A stretch of 64,000 nt of DNA from Veillonella criceti (GTDB lineage: Bacteria > Bacillota > Negativicutes > Veillonellales > Veillonellaceae), in contig NZ_UHIO01000001.1 in NCBI RefSeq assembly GCF_900460315.1, positions 644,001 to 708,000 on the forward strand, given 5' to 3'. This document shows, one piece after another, positions 27,910 through 36,127 of the stretch. The notes beneath the pieces were generated by a model. It saw nothing but the letters and a program-made list of their open reading frames with translations, was not told where the DNA came from and did no database searches. Made by a program: the position numbers and the translations under genes. Position 1 is the stretch's first letter. The number at the start of each line of letters is the position of its first letter.

Positions 27910-28839
27910 ATGACAAGAAGACGAAAATCAAATTTATTATTTAGTACGTACTACAGAGAATGGATTCAGCTTTATAAAGTGGGAGCTGTACGAGAGGTTA
28001 CACTTGATAAATATTGGAATACTCATCAACGAATTATAGAGTTAGCTCCTAATCTTCGAGTCCATGAAATTGACAGAGTTTTATATCAAAAACTGTTAAA
28101 TGATTATGCTGAGACACACGAAAAACAGACCACTTTAGACTTTCATCATTTGCTAAAAGGCGCTATTAGAGATGCAATTGAAGATGGGTATTTACTCTCT
28201 GATCCTACTAGAAAAGTAGTAATAAAAGGTAAATCACCTAGAGAAAAGAAAATAAAATATTTAAATCAATTTGAACTACAAGCACTTATAAAGCAATTAA
28301 ATTTAACCCCTAATTTAAATTGGGATTGGTTTATTTTATTAATCGCCAAAACAGGAATTCGTTTTTCAGAAGCTTTAGCTATTACTCCAGAAAGCTTTGA
28401 TTTTTTTACCCAAAAATTAACAATTTCACAAACTTGGAGTTATAAAAAAGGTGATGGAGGGTTTCAACCTACAAAAAATCATTCTTCAATACGCAAAATA
28501 CAATTAGATTGGCAAATAGCAATGCAATTTTCCCAACTTACGCAAGGATTACCACATGATAAACCTATATTTGTTACAAAGCGAGTATTTAACTCAACAA
28601 TCAATAATCGCTTACAAAAGCTGTGTTTAAAAGCTAAAATACCAATTATTACTATACACGGATTACGACATACTCATGCATCTTTACTGTTGTTTGCGGG
28701 TGTTTCAATCGCTAGTGTCGCTGCCAGATTAGGTCATTCAAGTATGTCTACAACACAGGAGACCTACTTACATATCATTCAAGAATTAGAAAACCAAGAT
28801 AATGATAAAATTATGAGACATTTAGCATCGCTTATTTAA
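27910..28839 (+). CDS. Tyrosine recombinase (phage-integrase family), probable hsdS invertase
   Basis: A 309-residue site-specific recombinase. The N-terminal SAM-like core-binding domain spans about 10-95. The catalytic domain (about 110-305) shows Arg in KTGIRFSEAL, the box HGLRHTHASLLL, LGHSSMSTTQETYLHI with the His and the nucleophilic Tyr. A strong ribosome-binding site (AAGGAGG) precedes the ATG. It lies between the silent and expressed hsdS genes, inside the segment bounded by inverted repeats. Comparable recombinases switch type I specificity genes in streptococci and mycoplasmas. No phage genes or tRNA target sites surround it, so a resident switch enzyme is more likely than a phage remnant. 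Confidence 0.88.
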   Translation: MTRRRKSNLLFSTYYREWIQLYKVGAVREVTLDKYWNTHQRIIELAPNLRVHEIDRVLYQKLLNDYAETHEKQTTLDFHHLLKGAIRDAIEDGYLLSDPTRKVVIKGKSPREKKIKYLNQFELQALIKQLNLTPNLNWDWFILLIAKTGIRFSEALAITPESFDFFTQKLTISQTWSYKKGDGGFQPTKNHSSIRKIQLDWQIAMQFSQLTQGLPHDKPIFVTKRVFNSTINNRLQKLCLKAKIPIITIHGLRHTHASLLLFAGVSIASVAARLGHSSMSTTQETYLHIIQELENQDNDKIMRHLASLI

Positions 28840-28843
28840 AAAA

Positions 28844-28903
28844 TAGGGACTGTAACATAAATGGCAAATAAAAATCACATTTCGTTACAGTCCCTACTTT
28901 TTT
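28844..28903 (+). terminator. Terminator of the recombinase gene
   Basis: A perfect 13-bp stem (TAGGGACTGTAAC at 28844-28856, GTTACAGTCCCTA at 28884-28896) is followed by CTTTTTTT on the plus strand, 5 nt after the recombinase stop. Confidence 0.88.
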
Positions 28904-29073
28904 ATAAATAATAAATTAATATAGACTTTCTTCAAAATTTTTAAGAATTTCATTCTATATTGGTAAAACTTACTTGTTCCATTGAAGAAAGTTAAAAATA
29001 CATTTAATTTATTTTGGAATATATTATATCTAGAAACCCCTTGTGGTAATAAAGCCAATTTCTTTAGTATATT
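28894..29073 (-). other. Degenerate coding remnant downstream of hsdS
   Basis: A 60-codon stretch without stop or start codon on the minus strand reads LKKLALLPQGVSRY and later FLTFFNGTSKFYQY. It looks protein-like in composition and overlaps the recombinase terminator. I do not recognise the family; it could be the tail of a lost gene. The rest of 28904-29287 holds only the hsdS remnant described separately. Confidence 0.3.
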
Positions 29074-29204
29074 TTAGATCTCAAAGAGTAAGCCGTATAG
29101 TGATTATCTAAAATGACTGTTGGGTTAAAACCAAAACAAAAATTATTTAAATAAGTAATTTATTGAACAGAAATATGTTTAAAATCATCTTTTATTTTTT
29201 TGAT

Positions 29205-29287
29205 TCCCCTGAGTAAATTTTACCAAATTTCCTTAATTTAGGCTGTTTCCATATATTAAAGCCCCTAAATCTTATTATTGGGTTTAT
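29205..29287 (-). pseudogene. In-frame hsdS continuation past the stop codon
   Basis: Directly after the hsdS stop, and in the same frame, the minus strand reads INPIIRFRGFNIWKQPKLRK. This parallels the expressed inter-domain segment TNPIIRFSGFNTNWEQRKLG. It is a decayed copy of the junction that precedes a recognition domain, left from an earlier cassette arrangement. It ends at a stop about 25 codons later. Confidence 0.65.
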
Positions 29288-30460
29288 TTATCCTTTTTCA
29301 GGGAATAAATATCGTAAATATATACTTTTTATCTTTTTTAAAGCTTCTAACTTACTTTGGTGAAGTTCAATTTTTTTATCTAATAAAAAAATAAACTTTG
29401 AAATCTTTATCATTTCACTTTTAGAAGGGAGTTTAATGTTAACAACTTTTATATTTTCTTTAGATAAGCTAGGAACGCCTGTAGATTCATCTAATTTATT
29501 CCACTTAATTTGTTGAAATAATATAAATAAAAAATAGAGTGAAATATATTTATTGGGAATTACATAAAATAAAGTATCAACAGTCCAAAAAGGAGCGTTT
29601 AAAATAAAAGGCTTATTAATAGTGCCTTTTCTGCCAATTCCAACAGCATCCTTATCATATGACAAAGCAGAATTAACCTTTGTCAATACTCCGCCAGTTC
29701 CATAAACAGGAATTGTACCTTTATTTAAATGTTTATAGTCTTTTCCATTATTAATAATACATACGTCCCCTAACTTACGCTGTTCCCAATTTGTATTAAA
29801 ACCACTAAATCTTATTATCGGATTTGTTTGTTTCTTTTCAGGAAATAAACATTGTAAATATCTACTTTTTATTTTTTCTAAAGATTCAAGCTTACGCTGG
29901 TGAAGGGTGATAAGGTGGTCGAATTTTCTAAAGAAAACACTTATTTTTGTCTGTTCTTTTCGATAAGGATAGTTTAAATCTATTTTTTCTAAATCAGAAT
30001 TGTGGAGATGGACTATAGATTTACCTTGCGCCATTTTTGCCATATCCTTATGCGCCTTTCCATTGGATATACTAATAGCTAAAAATACAGAATCAATTTC
30101 AGATAATGGTGTAATTATATTTAAGTCACCGCCCAGCAAAATACCCGACTTTTCAACGACTGAGGCTATGGAAATATCTTCAGCAGTCTCACCAGAAGCC
30201 GGAACTATAACTTCTCCACCATTACTATAAACAGAACCTATTTTACTAAATGTATATGTATCTACGTCAGTTATTACCATCTCATAGTTGGTATAAAGTC
30301 TACCATATAAAATAATTGGCACTCCTTCTTTTTTCAAATCTGCTTTCGAATACCCTATTCCTTTAGAAAAATTAACAATCTCCCCTAACTTACGCTGTTC
30401 CCAATCGTCTGTAAACCCTTTAAAACGTAATACTGGTGCTCTTCTTTGCTCTTTTTTCAT
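29288..30460 (-). CDS. hsdS: Type I specificity subunit S (expressed allele)
   Basis: A 390-residue HsdS. After a short lead (MKKEQRRAPVLRFKG) come WEQRKLGE and recognition domain 1 (about 30-165), central helix LHQRKLESLEKIKSRYL (about 175-195), a second WEQRKLGD (about 215), recognition domain 2 (to about 350) and a closing helix LHQSKLEALKKIKSIYL. It sets the bipartite target of both the methylase and the nuclease. Its start overlaps the hsdM stop by 4 nt (ATGA). The 21-bp repeat at 30384-30404 lies in the codons for the first WEQRKLG. An inversion there would swap everything downstream for the silent allele. Confidence 0.93.
   Translation of the reverse strand: MKKEQRRAPVLRFKGFTDDWEQRKLGEIVNFSKGIGYSKADLKKEGVPIILYGRLYTNYEMVITDVDTYTFSKIGSVYSNGGEVIVPASGETAEDISIASVVEKSGILLGGDLNIITPLSEIDSVFLAISISNGKAHKDMAKMAQGKSIVHLHNSDLEKIDLNYPYRKEQTKISVFFRKFDHLITLHQRKLESLEKIKSRYLQCLFPEKKQTNPIIRFSGFNTNWEQRKLGDVCIINNGKDYKHLNKGTIPVYGTGGVLTKVNSALSYDKDAVGIGRKGTINKPFILNAPFWTVDTLFYVIPNKYISLYFLFILFQQIKWNKLDESTGVPSLSKENIKVVNIKLPSKSEMIKISKFIFLLDKKIELHQSKLEALKKIKSIYLRYLFPEKG
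29769..29789 (-). repeat. 21-bp repeat copy inside hsdS (second recognition domain)
   Basis: Same 21 bp as 26669-26689 (reverse complement) and a direct repeat of 30384-30404. It encodes the second WEQRKLG motif and offers an alternative crossover point. Confidence 0.85.
30384..30404 (-). repeat. 21-bp inverted repeat at the 5' end of expressed hsdS
   Basis: Identical over 21 bp to the silent-cassette copy in opposite orientation. Recombination between the two would invert about 3.7 kb that contains both hsdS bodies and the recombinase gene. Confidence 0.88.
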
Positions 30461-32046
30461 CGTTTGAACACCGCCTTTGTTGCTTCAATAATATCTCGTG
30501 TCTCATCCGTTACCTGTAATTCATCAAGCATAGCTAAAAATTCTTTTTCAGTTTCTTCAATTTCTTTATTGATAGAGATTATCTCTTTACTCAATTCAAT
30601 AATATCAATAGGTTCTTCTTCTTCAAAAGTATCTACATATCGTGGAATATTAAGATTAAAATCATTCTCTTTAATTTCTTCAAAAGATGCTACATGAGCA
30701 TATTTATCTACATCTTCTCTATTTTTATATGTATCTAAAATTTTCTGAATATGCCCTTCTTCTAATAAATTTTGATTTTTACCTTTAGTAAACTCATTAG
30801 AAGCATCAATAAATAAAACGTCCCGATTGGTTCTATTTTTCTTCAAAATAATAACTGTAGTAGGAATTGAAGTATTAAAGAAAATATTGGCAGGTAAACC
30901 AATTACTGTATCAATTGCACCATTCTCTAACAAAACTTTTCTTATTTTGCCTTCTGCATTGCCTCGGAATAATACACCATGTGGTAGCACTATCGCCATT
31001 ACTCCTGTATCTTTTAAATGATAATAACCATGTAACAAAAATGCAAAATCAGCCTTAGATTTTGGTGCTAATACACCATATGTAAAGAAACGCGGGTCAT
31101 CTAAAAATCCTTTTTCAGCTCCCCATTTGGCTGAATATGGTGGATTCATTAAGACTGCATCAAAGTTTGTAGGTTCCTCTGTTGGCCAATCTTGATCTAA
31201 AGTATCTGCATTATGTAGATGTTGGTTTTCAATAGGAACACCATGAAGAATCATATTCATACGTGCCAAATTATATGTAGACGTATTTAACTCTTGCCCA
31301 AAATATTGAATCATACCTGGCATATTTGAATATTTTTTTGCATTTAAAAGCAATGACCCAGAACCCATAGTTGGGTCATATACTGAAAATCCAGGCATAT
31401 CTTCACGATCATTCAACACTATCCGGGTCATAAGAGTAGATACTGCTTGAGGAGTATAGAATTCCCCAGCCTTTTTTCCAGAATCAGAAGCAAATTGTCC
31501 AATTAAATATTCATATGCATCACCCAACACATCCCCACTATGTGCCAAATCTAGATTCGCTAATTCTTTCATAACTCCAGAGATAGTCTGGTTTTGCTTT
31601 TGAGGCGTATTTCCTAATTTTTTAGAAAACAAATCTATATCTTCAAATAAATTAGCAAATACAGGAGAAGATAATTGAATATCAGATAAACCTTGTGCTA
31701 AATATTCTAAATGAAACTCTCCAGTATTCATTAATTCTACCAAATAGGTAAATGTTAATTCAGGTTTAATAATGTACGATATATTTTCATACACATCTTT
31801 AATAAATTCTTCGTCATCAATATTCGTTGTATATTCACGTTCAAAAATACGTTGTGCTTCTATTAAATCCTCTGTTGGCTCATCTAATAGTTCAGCAAAA
31901 GTTAATAATAATTTATCACTTAAATATTTATAGAATACAAGACCTAATAAATATGACTTATACTCATTCGCGTCCATCTTAGACCTTAATATATCTGCAC
32001 AATTCCATAGTGCTTGATACAAAGTTTTTGAATTAGATTCTGCCAT
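30457..32046 (-). CDS. hsdM: Type I DNA methyltransferase subunit M
   Basis: A 529-residue N6-adenine methyltransferase. The N-terminal HsdM helical domain covers about 1-150. The catalytic domain has FYTPQAVSTLM and the SAM-binding VYDPTMGSGSLLL (about 215-235), and the catalytic NPPYSAKW (about 305). The C-terminus is a Glu-rich coiled coil that contacts HsdS. The start lies behind GGGAGG. It is the first gene of hsdM-hsdS and overlaps hsdS by 4 nt. A 23-bp palindrome lies about 50 bp upstream in its promoter region. Confidence 0.95.
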   Translation of the reverse strand: MAESNSKTLYQALWNCADILRSKMDANEYKSYLLGLVFYKYLSDKLLLTFAELLDEPTEDLIEAQRIFEREYTTNIDDEEFIKDVYENISYIIKPELTFTYLVELMNTGEFHLEYLAQGLSDIQLSSPVFANLFEDIDLFSKKLGNTPQKQNQTISGVMKELANLDLAHSGDVLGDAYEYLIGQFASDSGKKAGEFYTPQAVSTLMTRIVLNDREDMPGFSVYDPTMGSGSLLLNAKKYSNMPGMIQYFGQELNTSTYNLARMNMILHGVPIENQHLHNADTLDQDWPTEEPTNFDAVLMNPPYSAKWGAEKGFLDDPRFFTYGVLAPKSKADFAFLLHGYYHLKDTGVMAIVLPHGVLFRGNAEGKIRKVLLENGAIDTVIGLPANIFFNTSIPTTVIILKKNRTNRDVLFIDASNEFTKGKNQNLLEEGHIQKILDTYKNREDVDKYAHVASFEEIKENDFNLNIPRYVDTFEEEEPIDIIELSKEIISINKEIEETEKEFLAMLDELQVTDETRDIIEATKAVFKR

Positions 32047-32092
32047 GATTGCCTCCCTACTAATACTACATATATCATTGCTGTTATATACA

Positions 32093-32115
32093 CTTACACT
32101 GATAATCAGTGTAAG
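32093..32115. promoter_or_regulatory. 23-bp palindrome upstream of hsdM
   Basis: Starts CTTACACTGAT and is symmetric except at the central base. On the minus strand it is followed by TATATAAC, a possible -10, so a bound protein would sit over the -35 region of hsdM. There is no T-tract, which argues against a terminator. No regulator gene lies next to it. Confidence 0.55.
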
Positions 32116-32193
32116 CTCTTAATATATTATTGTAGACAAATTTTATACAATAGAACAGTACATTTTGGTCATACTCTTATTACAATTCTAAAT

Positions 32194-32240
32194 AAAAAGA
32201 CAGATAATATCACTTTTTTCTAGATATTATCTGTCTTTTT
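32194..32240. terminator. Orphan bidirectional terminator-like hairpin
   Basis: A perfect 17-bp stem (32194-32210 with 32224-32240) whose arms begin and end in A5/T5 runs, so either strand gives a T-tract. It lies between two divergent genes rather than after a gene, and may insulate the restriction locus from its neighbour. Confidence 0.6.
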
Positions 32241-32394
32241 ATAATATGCATTTCAAGTATATTTATTTCAACCAATTATAATATTTCCGCCTAATATATC
32301 AATATAGAAATGCTTCTATTTTAATGGAATTACGCAATTGACTCAAACATTTATTCGATGTATTATTTTAGTAAAGGTACAGGAGGTGACATAT

Positions 32395-33927
32395 ATGGGT
32401 TACATTAATTACGATTTAGAGCCACGTGCTGATATTGCATTTATTGACATGAAGTCTTTTTATGCCAGTGTAGAGTGCATCGAACGAGGGCTTAATCCTC
32501 TCACCACTTCGCTATGCGTTATGAGCCGAGCAGACAATTCCAAAGGGCTCATCCTTGCCTCATCACCTACTTTCAAACATGTATTCGGTAAGCAAAATGT
32601 CAGTCGTTCCTATGATTTACCCTTTGATATTGAAACTCGACGTTTCAATTTAAAAAGAGTCCTCCAAGAGGGCTTTCCTATCAATAATACTTATATAAAT
32701 TACATTGAAAGCTGGGCTAAGCGAACCCTGATTGTGCCACCTCGCATGGGCTTATATATTGTAAAAAATATTGAAATTCAACAAATTTTTCGTGAATATG
32801 CAGCAACTGAAGATATTTGCCCCTATTCAATTGATGAAGGGTTTATTGATTTAACCCGTTCACTTAATTATTTTGTGCCTCAGCCAGAACTTTCACGCCG
32901 TGAAAAACTCGATATTCTCTCTGCTAAAATCCAACATGATATCTGGCGTCGCACGGGCATATTTAGTACGGTTGGCATGTCCAATGCGAATCCCCTACTG
33001 GCTAAACTAGCCCTAGATAATGAAGCTAAAACTACCCCTATGATGCGTGCCAATTGGTCCTATGAAGACGTACCAAGTAAAGTATGGCAACTACCTAAAC
33101 TAACGGACTTTTGGGGCATTGGTCAGCGCACAGCACGCCGTTTAGAAAAACTAGGTATTCATACAATCAAAGAATTAGCCCATGCAAATCCAGATAGTTT
33201 GAAAAAAGAATTCGGTGTCATCGGTGTACAACTCTGGTTTCATGCCAATGGAGTTGATGAAAGTAATGTACGCGAACCCTACAAAATACAATCCAAAGGC
33301 ATTGGCAACTCACAAATTTTACCGCGCAACTACACCAAACAAGAAGACATAGAGTTACTTCTTTCTGAAATGGCCGAACAAGTTGCTATCCGCTTACGCC
33401 GTAGTCACCAACAAACACAATGTGTCGCTATCTATATAGGCTTTGCCAAAGAATCTTGGAGCGCTAATACTAATCTAGCTACCACTAACACTAATACTAA
33501 TCTCGCTAATACTAACACTACTAATGCTAATCTCACTGACATAACTAATACTACTCCTCTTACTACTCGTAGCACTATACAAGCTCAAATGAAAATTGAA
33601 CCGACGCAACTAACAAAAGACCTTACACAACATATTCTCACTCTATTTCGTAAACATTATAAAGGTGAACCGGTTCGGCAAATTGGAGTCCGTTACAGTC
33701 AATTACTACCAGAAACACTCCAATCTATTTCACTCTTTGATAATCCTGAAACAATTCAAAAAGCCCATAATTTAGAACACACCATTGATGATATCCGTCG
33801 CCATCATGGTTTTCTAGCTCTCCAAAAGGCTTCAGCCTTACTAGAGGGATCCCGCGCTATTGCTCGCAGTAAACTAATTGGTGGCCATGCAGCCGGCGGT
33901 GCTGGAGGATTGGATGGTCTCTTATGA
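32395..33927 (+). CDS. Y-family DNA polymerase (UmuC/DinB-like)
   Basis: A 510-residue translesion polymerase from the ATG at 32395, chosen because AGGAGGTGA lies 7 nt upstream; an upstream TTG lacks one. The palm begins FIDMKSFYASVECIERG with the first catalytic Asp. YSIDEGFIDLT holds the Asp-Glu pair. FSTVGMSNANPLLAKLA follows, then a helix-hairpin-helix (FWGIGQRTARRLEKLG) and the little-finger domain. The little finger carries an Asn/Thr-rich insertion of about 40 residues (33460-33580). The partner genes downstream match the UvrX/YolD-type arrangement of Firmicutes. It is expected to bypass DNA lesions and raise mutation. Confidence 0.9.
   Translation: MGYINYDLEPRADIAFIDMKSFYASVECIERGLNPLTTSLCVMSRADNSKGLILASSPTFKHVFGKQNVSRSYDLPFDIETRRFNLKRVLQEGFPINNTYINYIESWAKRTLIVPPRMGLYIVKNIEIQQIFREYAATEDICPYSIDEGFIDLTRSLNYFVPQPELSRREKLDILSAKIQHDIWRRTGIFSTVGMSNANPLLAKLALDNEAKTTPMMRANWSYEDVPSKVWQLPKLTDFWGIGQRTARRLEKLGIHTIKELAHANPDSLKKEFGVIGVQLWFHANGVDESNVREPYKIQSKGIGNSQILPRNYTKQEDIELLLSEMAEQVAIRLRRSHQQTQCVAIYIGFAKESWSANTNLATTNTNTNLANTNTTNANLTDITNTTPLTTRSTIQAQMKIEPTQLTKDLTQHILTLFRKHYKGEPVRQIGVRYSQLLPETLQSISLFDNPETIQKAHNLEHTIDDIRRHHGFLALQKASALLEGSRAIARSKLIGGHAAGGAGGLDGLL
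33460..33580 (+). repeat. Asn/Thr trinucleotide-rich low-complexity tract in the polymerase gene
   Basis: Repeated AAT/ACT/AAC-type codons encode runs such as TNTNLANTNTTNANL inside the little-finger domain. The repeats are imperfect and in multiples of three, so slippage would alter length without breaking the frame. Confidence 0.7.
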
Positions 33928-34307
33928 TTAATCGTTCCTACTTACCATTTCAATCGGCCCGCACCTATAAAGACCGAAAAATGGCCAAATGGATGGGCTT
34001 CTTCTTATCCGATCATCAGACAGCACTTTTGCAGTCACACGTTTCAGTAAATTTTGGCCAAACTATGGAGCAAGAAGAACGTTTAATCTGGCTAGGACGT
34101 CTTTATGCGCAACAATGTAAAGCTACATTTTACATAGAAAAACAATTAAAACAAGGGCTAAACGTGCAGCAATTGCAAGGCTATGTACAAGATGTAAACT
34201 TACAGGAAGTCATTATAAAAACAGCTAAAACTTCAGAATTTGTAACTGTTTCACCAGATCAAATTATTCGTATTACCACTGAGGAGATGGACGAAAATGG
34301 AAACTAG
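33924..34307 (+). CDS. YolD-like protein
   Basis: A 127-residue protein whose start overlaps the polymerase stop by 4 nt (ATGA), implying coupling. The N-terminus (RTYKDRKMAKWMGFFLSDH) and the closing beta-rich part (LQEVIIKTAKTSEFVTVS) resemble the YolD-like family. That family is encoded beside Y-family polymerases in Bacillus and is thought to act in the SOS response, perhaps as a UmuD analogue. There is no catalytic motif. Assignment rests on position and partial resemblance. Confidence 0.6.
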   Translation: MINRSYLPFQSARTYKDRKMAKWMGFFLSDHQTALLQSHVSVNFGQTMEQEERLIWLGRLYAQQCKATFYIEKQLKQGLNVQQLQGYVQDVNLQEVIIKTAKTSEFVTVSPDQIIRITTEEMDENGN

Positions 34308-34593
34308 AGAGTTTCAACGTAATCAACTACAATTTGCTTATTTTACGCCCAATTACTTACAATTCGAAAATGATTTTTACGAGTATTCAGCGTTAGATAC
34401 ACCACTCACCTTTTTAACCGATGATATTTTACAAAGCATGGCCCATTCACAACAGAATTATTTTAAATTAAATAAAGAAAACGCCAAAGACAATCAAGAC
34501 CATTATTTTTATTTCAAAATTCATACCGTTGAACACAAACGCTTAATTCGCCAATATGTATATGACGGACATGCCTTACATAAACGAGATTAA
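34297..34593 (+). CDS. Small uncharacterised protein (possibly DUF5960)
   Basis: A 98-residue soluble protein rich in aromatic and acidic residues, including FTPNYLQFENDFYEYSALD and LTFLTDDILQSMA. It overlaps the preceding gene by 11 nt and ends the three-gene polymerase operon. From memory it resembles small conserved proteins of streptococci and Veillonella labelled DUF5960; I cannot verify that here. No catalytic motif or membrane segment is visible. Confidence 0.6.
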   Translation: METREFQRNQLQFAYFTPNYLQFENDFYEYSALDTPLTFLTDDILQSMAHSQQNYFKLNKENAKDNQDHYFYFKIHTVEHKRLIRQYVYDGHALHKRD

Positions 34594-34649
34594 TACCTAT
34601 CCAAGTACACTCTATCCCCAATCTAATTAATACATCTAAAATCAATATA

Positions 34650-36116
34650 TTATTTTTTCTGGAGCACAGTATAATTTGATAAACTATCTATCATACTCCA
34701 TGTACCACCTACATCCTGAAGAAAATCTGCCATACGACGATTCTCTACTATAGCTAATACTTGCGGGGTAATCACTACTTTCTCTGCAGCTAATAAAGGC
34801 ATGACATTTTTAGTATTCCAATCCATATTGGACGGTTTCATATGTGGAATATCTTCAGATTTTTCAATTCGATACACTAATCGCCCACTGTAATAATCTA
34901 TTGACGTTTTATAATTACCATAGCTAACAACCATGTCCTGAGCGGTTACATGATCTGCTACTATATAGCCAATATTCTTAGCTGAATATTGAGCACATAA
35001 TGGAATCACTACAGCAAATGTAAGAATAGTATATAAAATAATATTGTTCAACACTACACGTTTCACAAAGCTATAACGCTCATGTAATTGACGGGCAACT
35101 AATAGAGCAATTGGTAACAAATAAGGAAATGTATATGTTGTATACTTTGTAGCCATCAACTGGTAAAATACCACAATTATAAGTGCCCAAATTAATAAAA
35201 AAGTCGTTGTCTGATCAAAAGTGCACCATCGTTGCCAAAAACTCTTGGTGTTTAATTGAGAACGACGGTCTTGCCAATATCGTTTTAACATGGCAGGCAC
35301 AGTAAATATCCACGGGAAAAATCCAATAACAAACATGCCTAAATAGTAATACCATACATTATCTCGCGGATGCTCTGACACAGTAGCCCGCAATACATTA
35401 TGTACGCCAAAGAACACATTGATAAACTCCATGCCATGTGTCTTATACATAAAATAATACCAAGGTCCGGCCACTAGCAAGAAAATAACTGTACCACCTA
35501 GCCATTTCATACGAAGTAATTCTTTATAATTTTGTTGACTTATTAAAAATAAAATAACGATAAGTCCTGGTAGAAGCAAGCCAATAGGCCCCTTTGTCAA
35601 CACAGCCAGCCCCGCAAAGAAATAGGCACCATAATAATAATTCCGTTGCAAACGACTGTACCCTAAGTAAAAGCAAATTAAGGCTGCATTGAAAAAGACA
35701 AACAATGTCATATCTGTAATCACAGCTTTAGCAATAAGCCAGTATTCAAAAGAAGTACCTAAAATTAAAGCCGACATAAAACCAATAGCTCGGTTATAAA
35801 CTTTATATCCAAACCAATACGTCATAAATAATCCTAAAACACCAAATAGCGCAGGGAAAAAACGGGCGCCCCATTCATTAATGCCAAAGAGTTTAAAGCC
35901 TGCTATCACTTCCCAATAGAAAAAAATGGGCTTATCATACCAATAATGACCATAAATTTGTGGTGACAAATAATTCTGAGCTAATAGCATTTCTTTAGCT
36001 GTTAGTGCATAGTTCGATTCTACAGGATCAGTAATAGCAATGGCCCAATTACCAACTAAAAATAGGTATAAGGCTATCCCTAATAAGGTAGCACACTGTT
36101 TTTTTACACTAGTCAT
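34650..36116 (-). CDS. GT39/ArnT-like membrane glycosyltransferase
   Basis: A 488-residue polytopic membrane protein with about ten helices. The first loop has the conserved acidic motif (AITDPVESNYALTAKEML), and YDKPIFFYW matches the ArnT/PMT family. These enzymes move a sugar from a polyprenyl-phosphate donor to lipid A or protein at the periplasmic face. In ArnT the product gives polymyxin resistance, but the acceptor here is unknown. It starts 11 nt after a PAP2 phosphatase gene, a sensible partner because polyprenyl phosphate is recycled. The C-terminal ~110 residues are a soluble periplasmic domain. Confidence 0.85.
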   Translation of the reverse strand: MTSVKKQCATLLGIALYLFLVGNWAIAITDPVESNYALTAKEMLLAQNYLSPQIYGHYWYDKPIFFYWEVIAGFKLFGINEWGARFFPALFGVLGLFMTYWFGYKVYNRAIGFMSALILGTSFEYWLIAKAVITDMTLFVFFNAALICFYLGYSRLQRNYYYGAYFFAGLAVLTKGPIGLLLPGLIVILFLISQQNYKELLRMKWLGGTVIFLLVAGPWYYFMYKTHGMEFINVFFGVHNVLRATVSEHPRDNVWYYYLGMFVIGFFPWIFTVPAMLKRYWQDRRSQLNTKSFWQRWCTFDQTTTFLLIWALIIVVFYQLMATKYTTYTFPYLLPIALLVARQLHERYSFVKRVVLNNIILYTILTFAVVIPLCAQYSAKNIGYIVADHVTAQDMVVSYGNYKTSIDYYSGRLVYRIEKSEDIPHMKPSNMDWNTKNVMPLLAAEKVVITPQVLAIVENRRMADFLQDVGGTWSMIDSLSNYTVLQKK

Positions 36117-36127
36117 GATAAATACTC

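Larger units (their letters stand above)
32047..32394. other. Divergent intergenic region between hsdM and the Y-family polymerase
   Basis: About 350 bp holding, from left, the hsdM ribosome-binding site, a 23-bp palindrome (32093-32115), a free-standing 17-bp stem-loop (32194-32240) and the polymerase leader with AGGAGGTGA. I found no LexA-type box of the CGAAC-N4-GTTCG kind. Confidence 0.6.

Noticed and set aside
27910-28839. Recombinase considered as evidence of a prophage or integrative element
   Set aside because: No structural, replication or conjugation genes and no tRNA target nearby. Its place inside the hsdS inverted repeats explains it better.
32241-32394. LexA box in front of the Y-family polymerase
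   Set aside because: No CGAAC-N4-GTTCG-like or CTG-N10-CAG-like dyad is visible at a sensible place.
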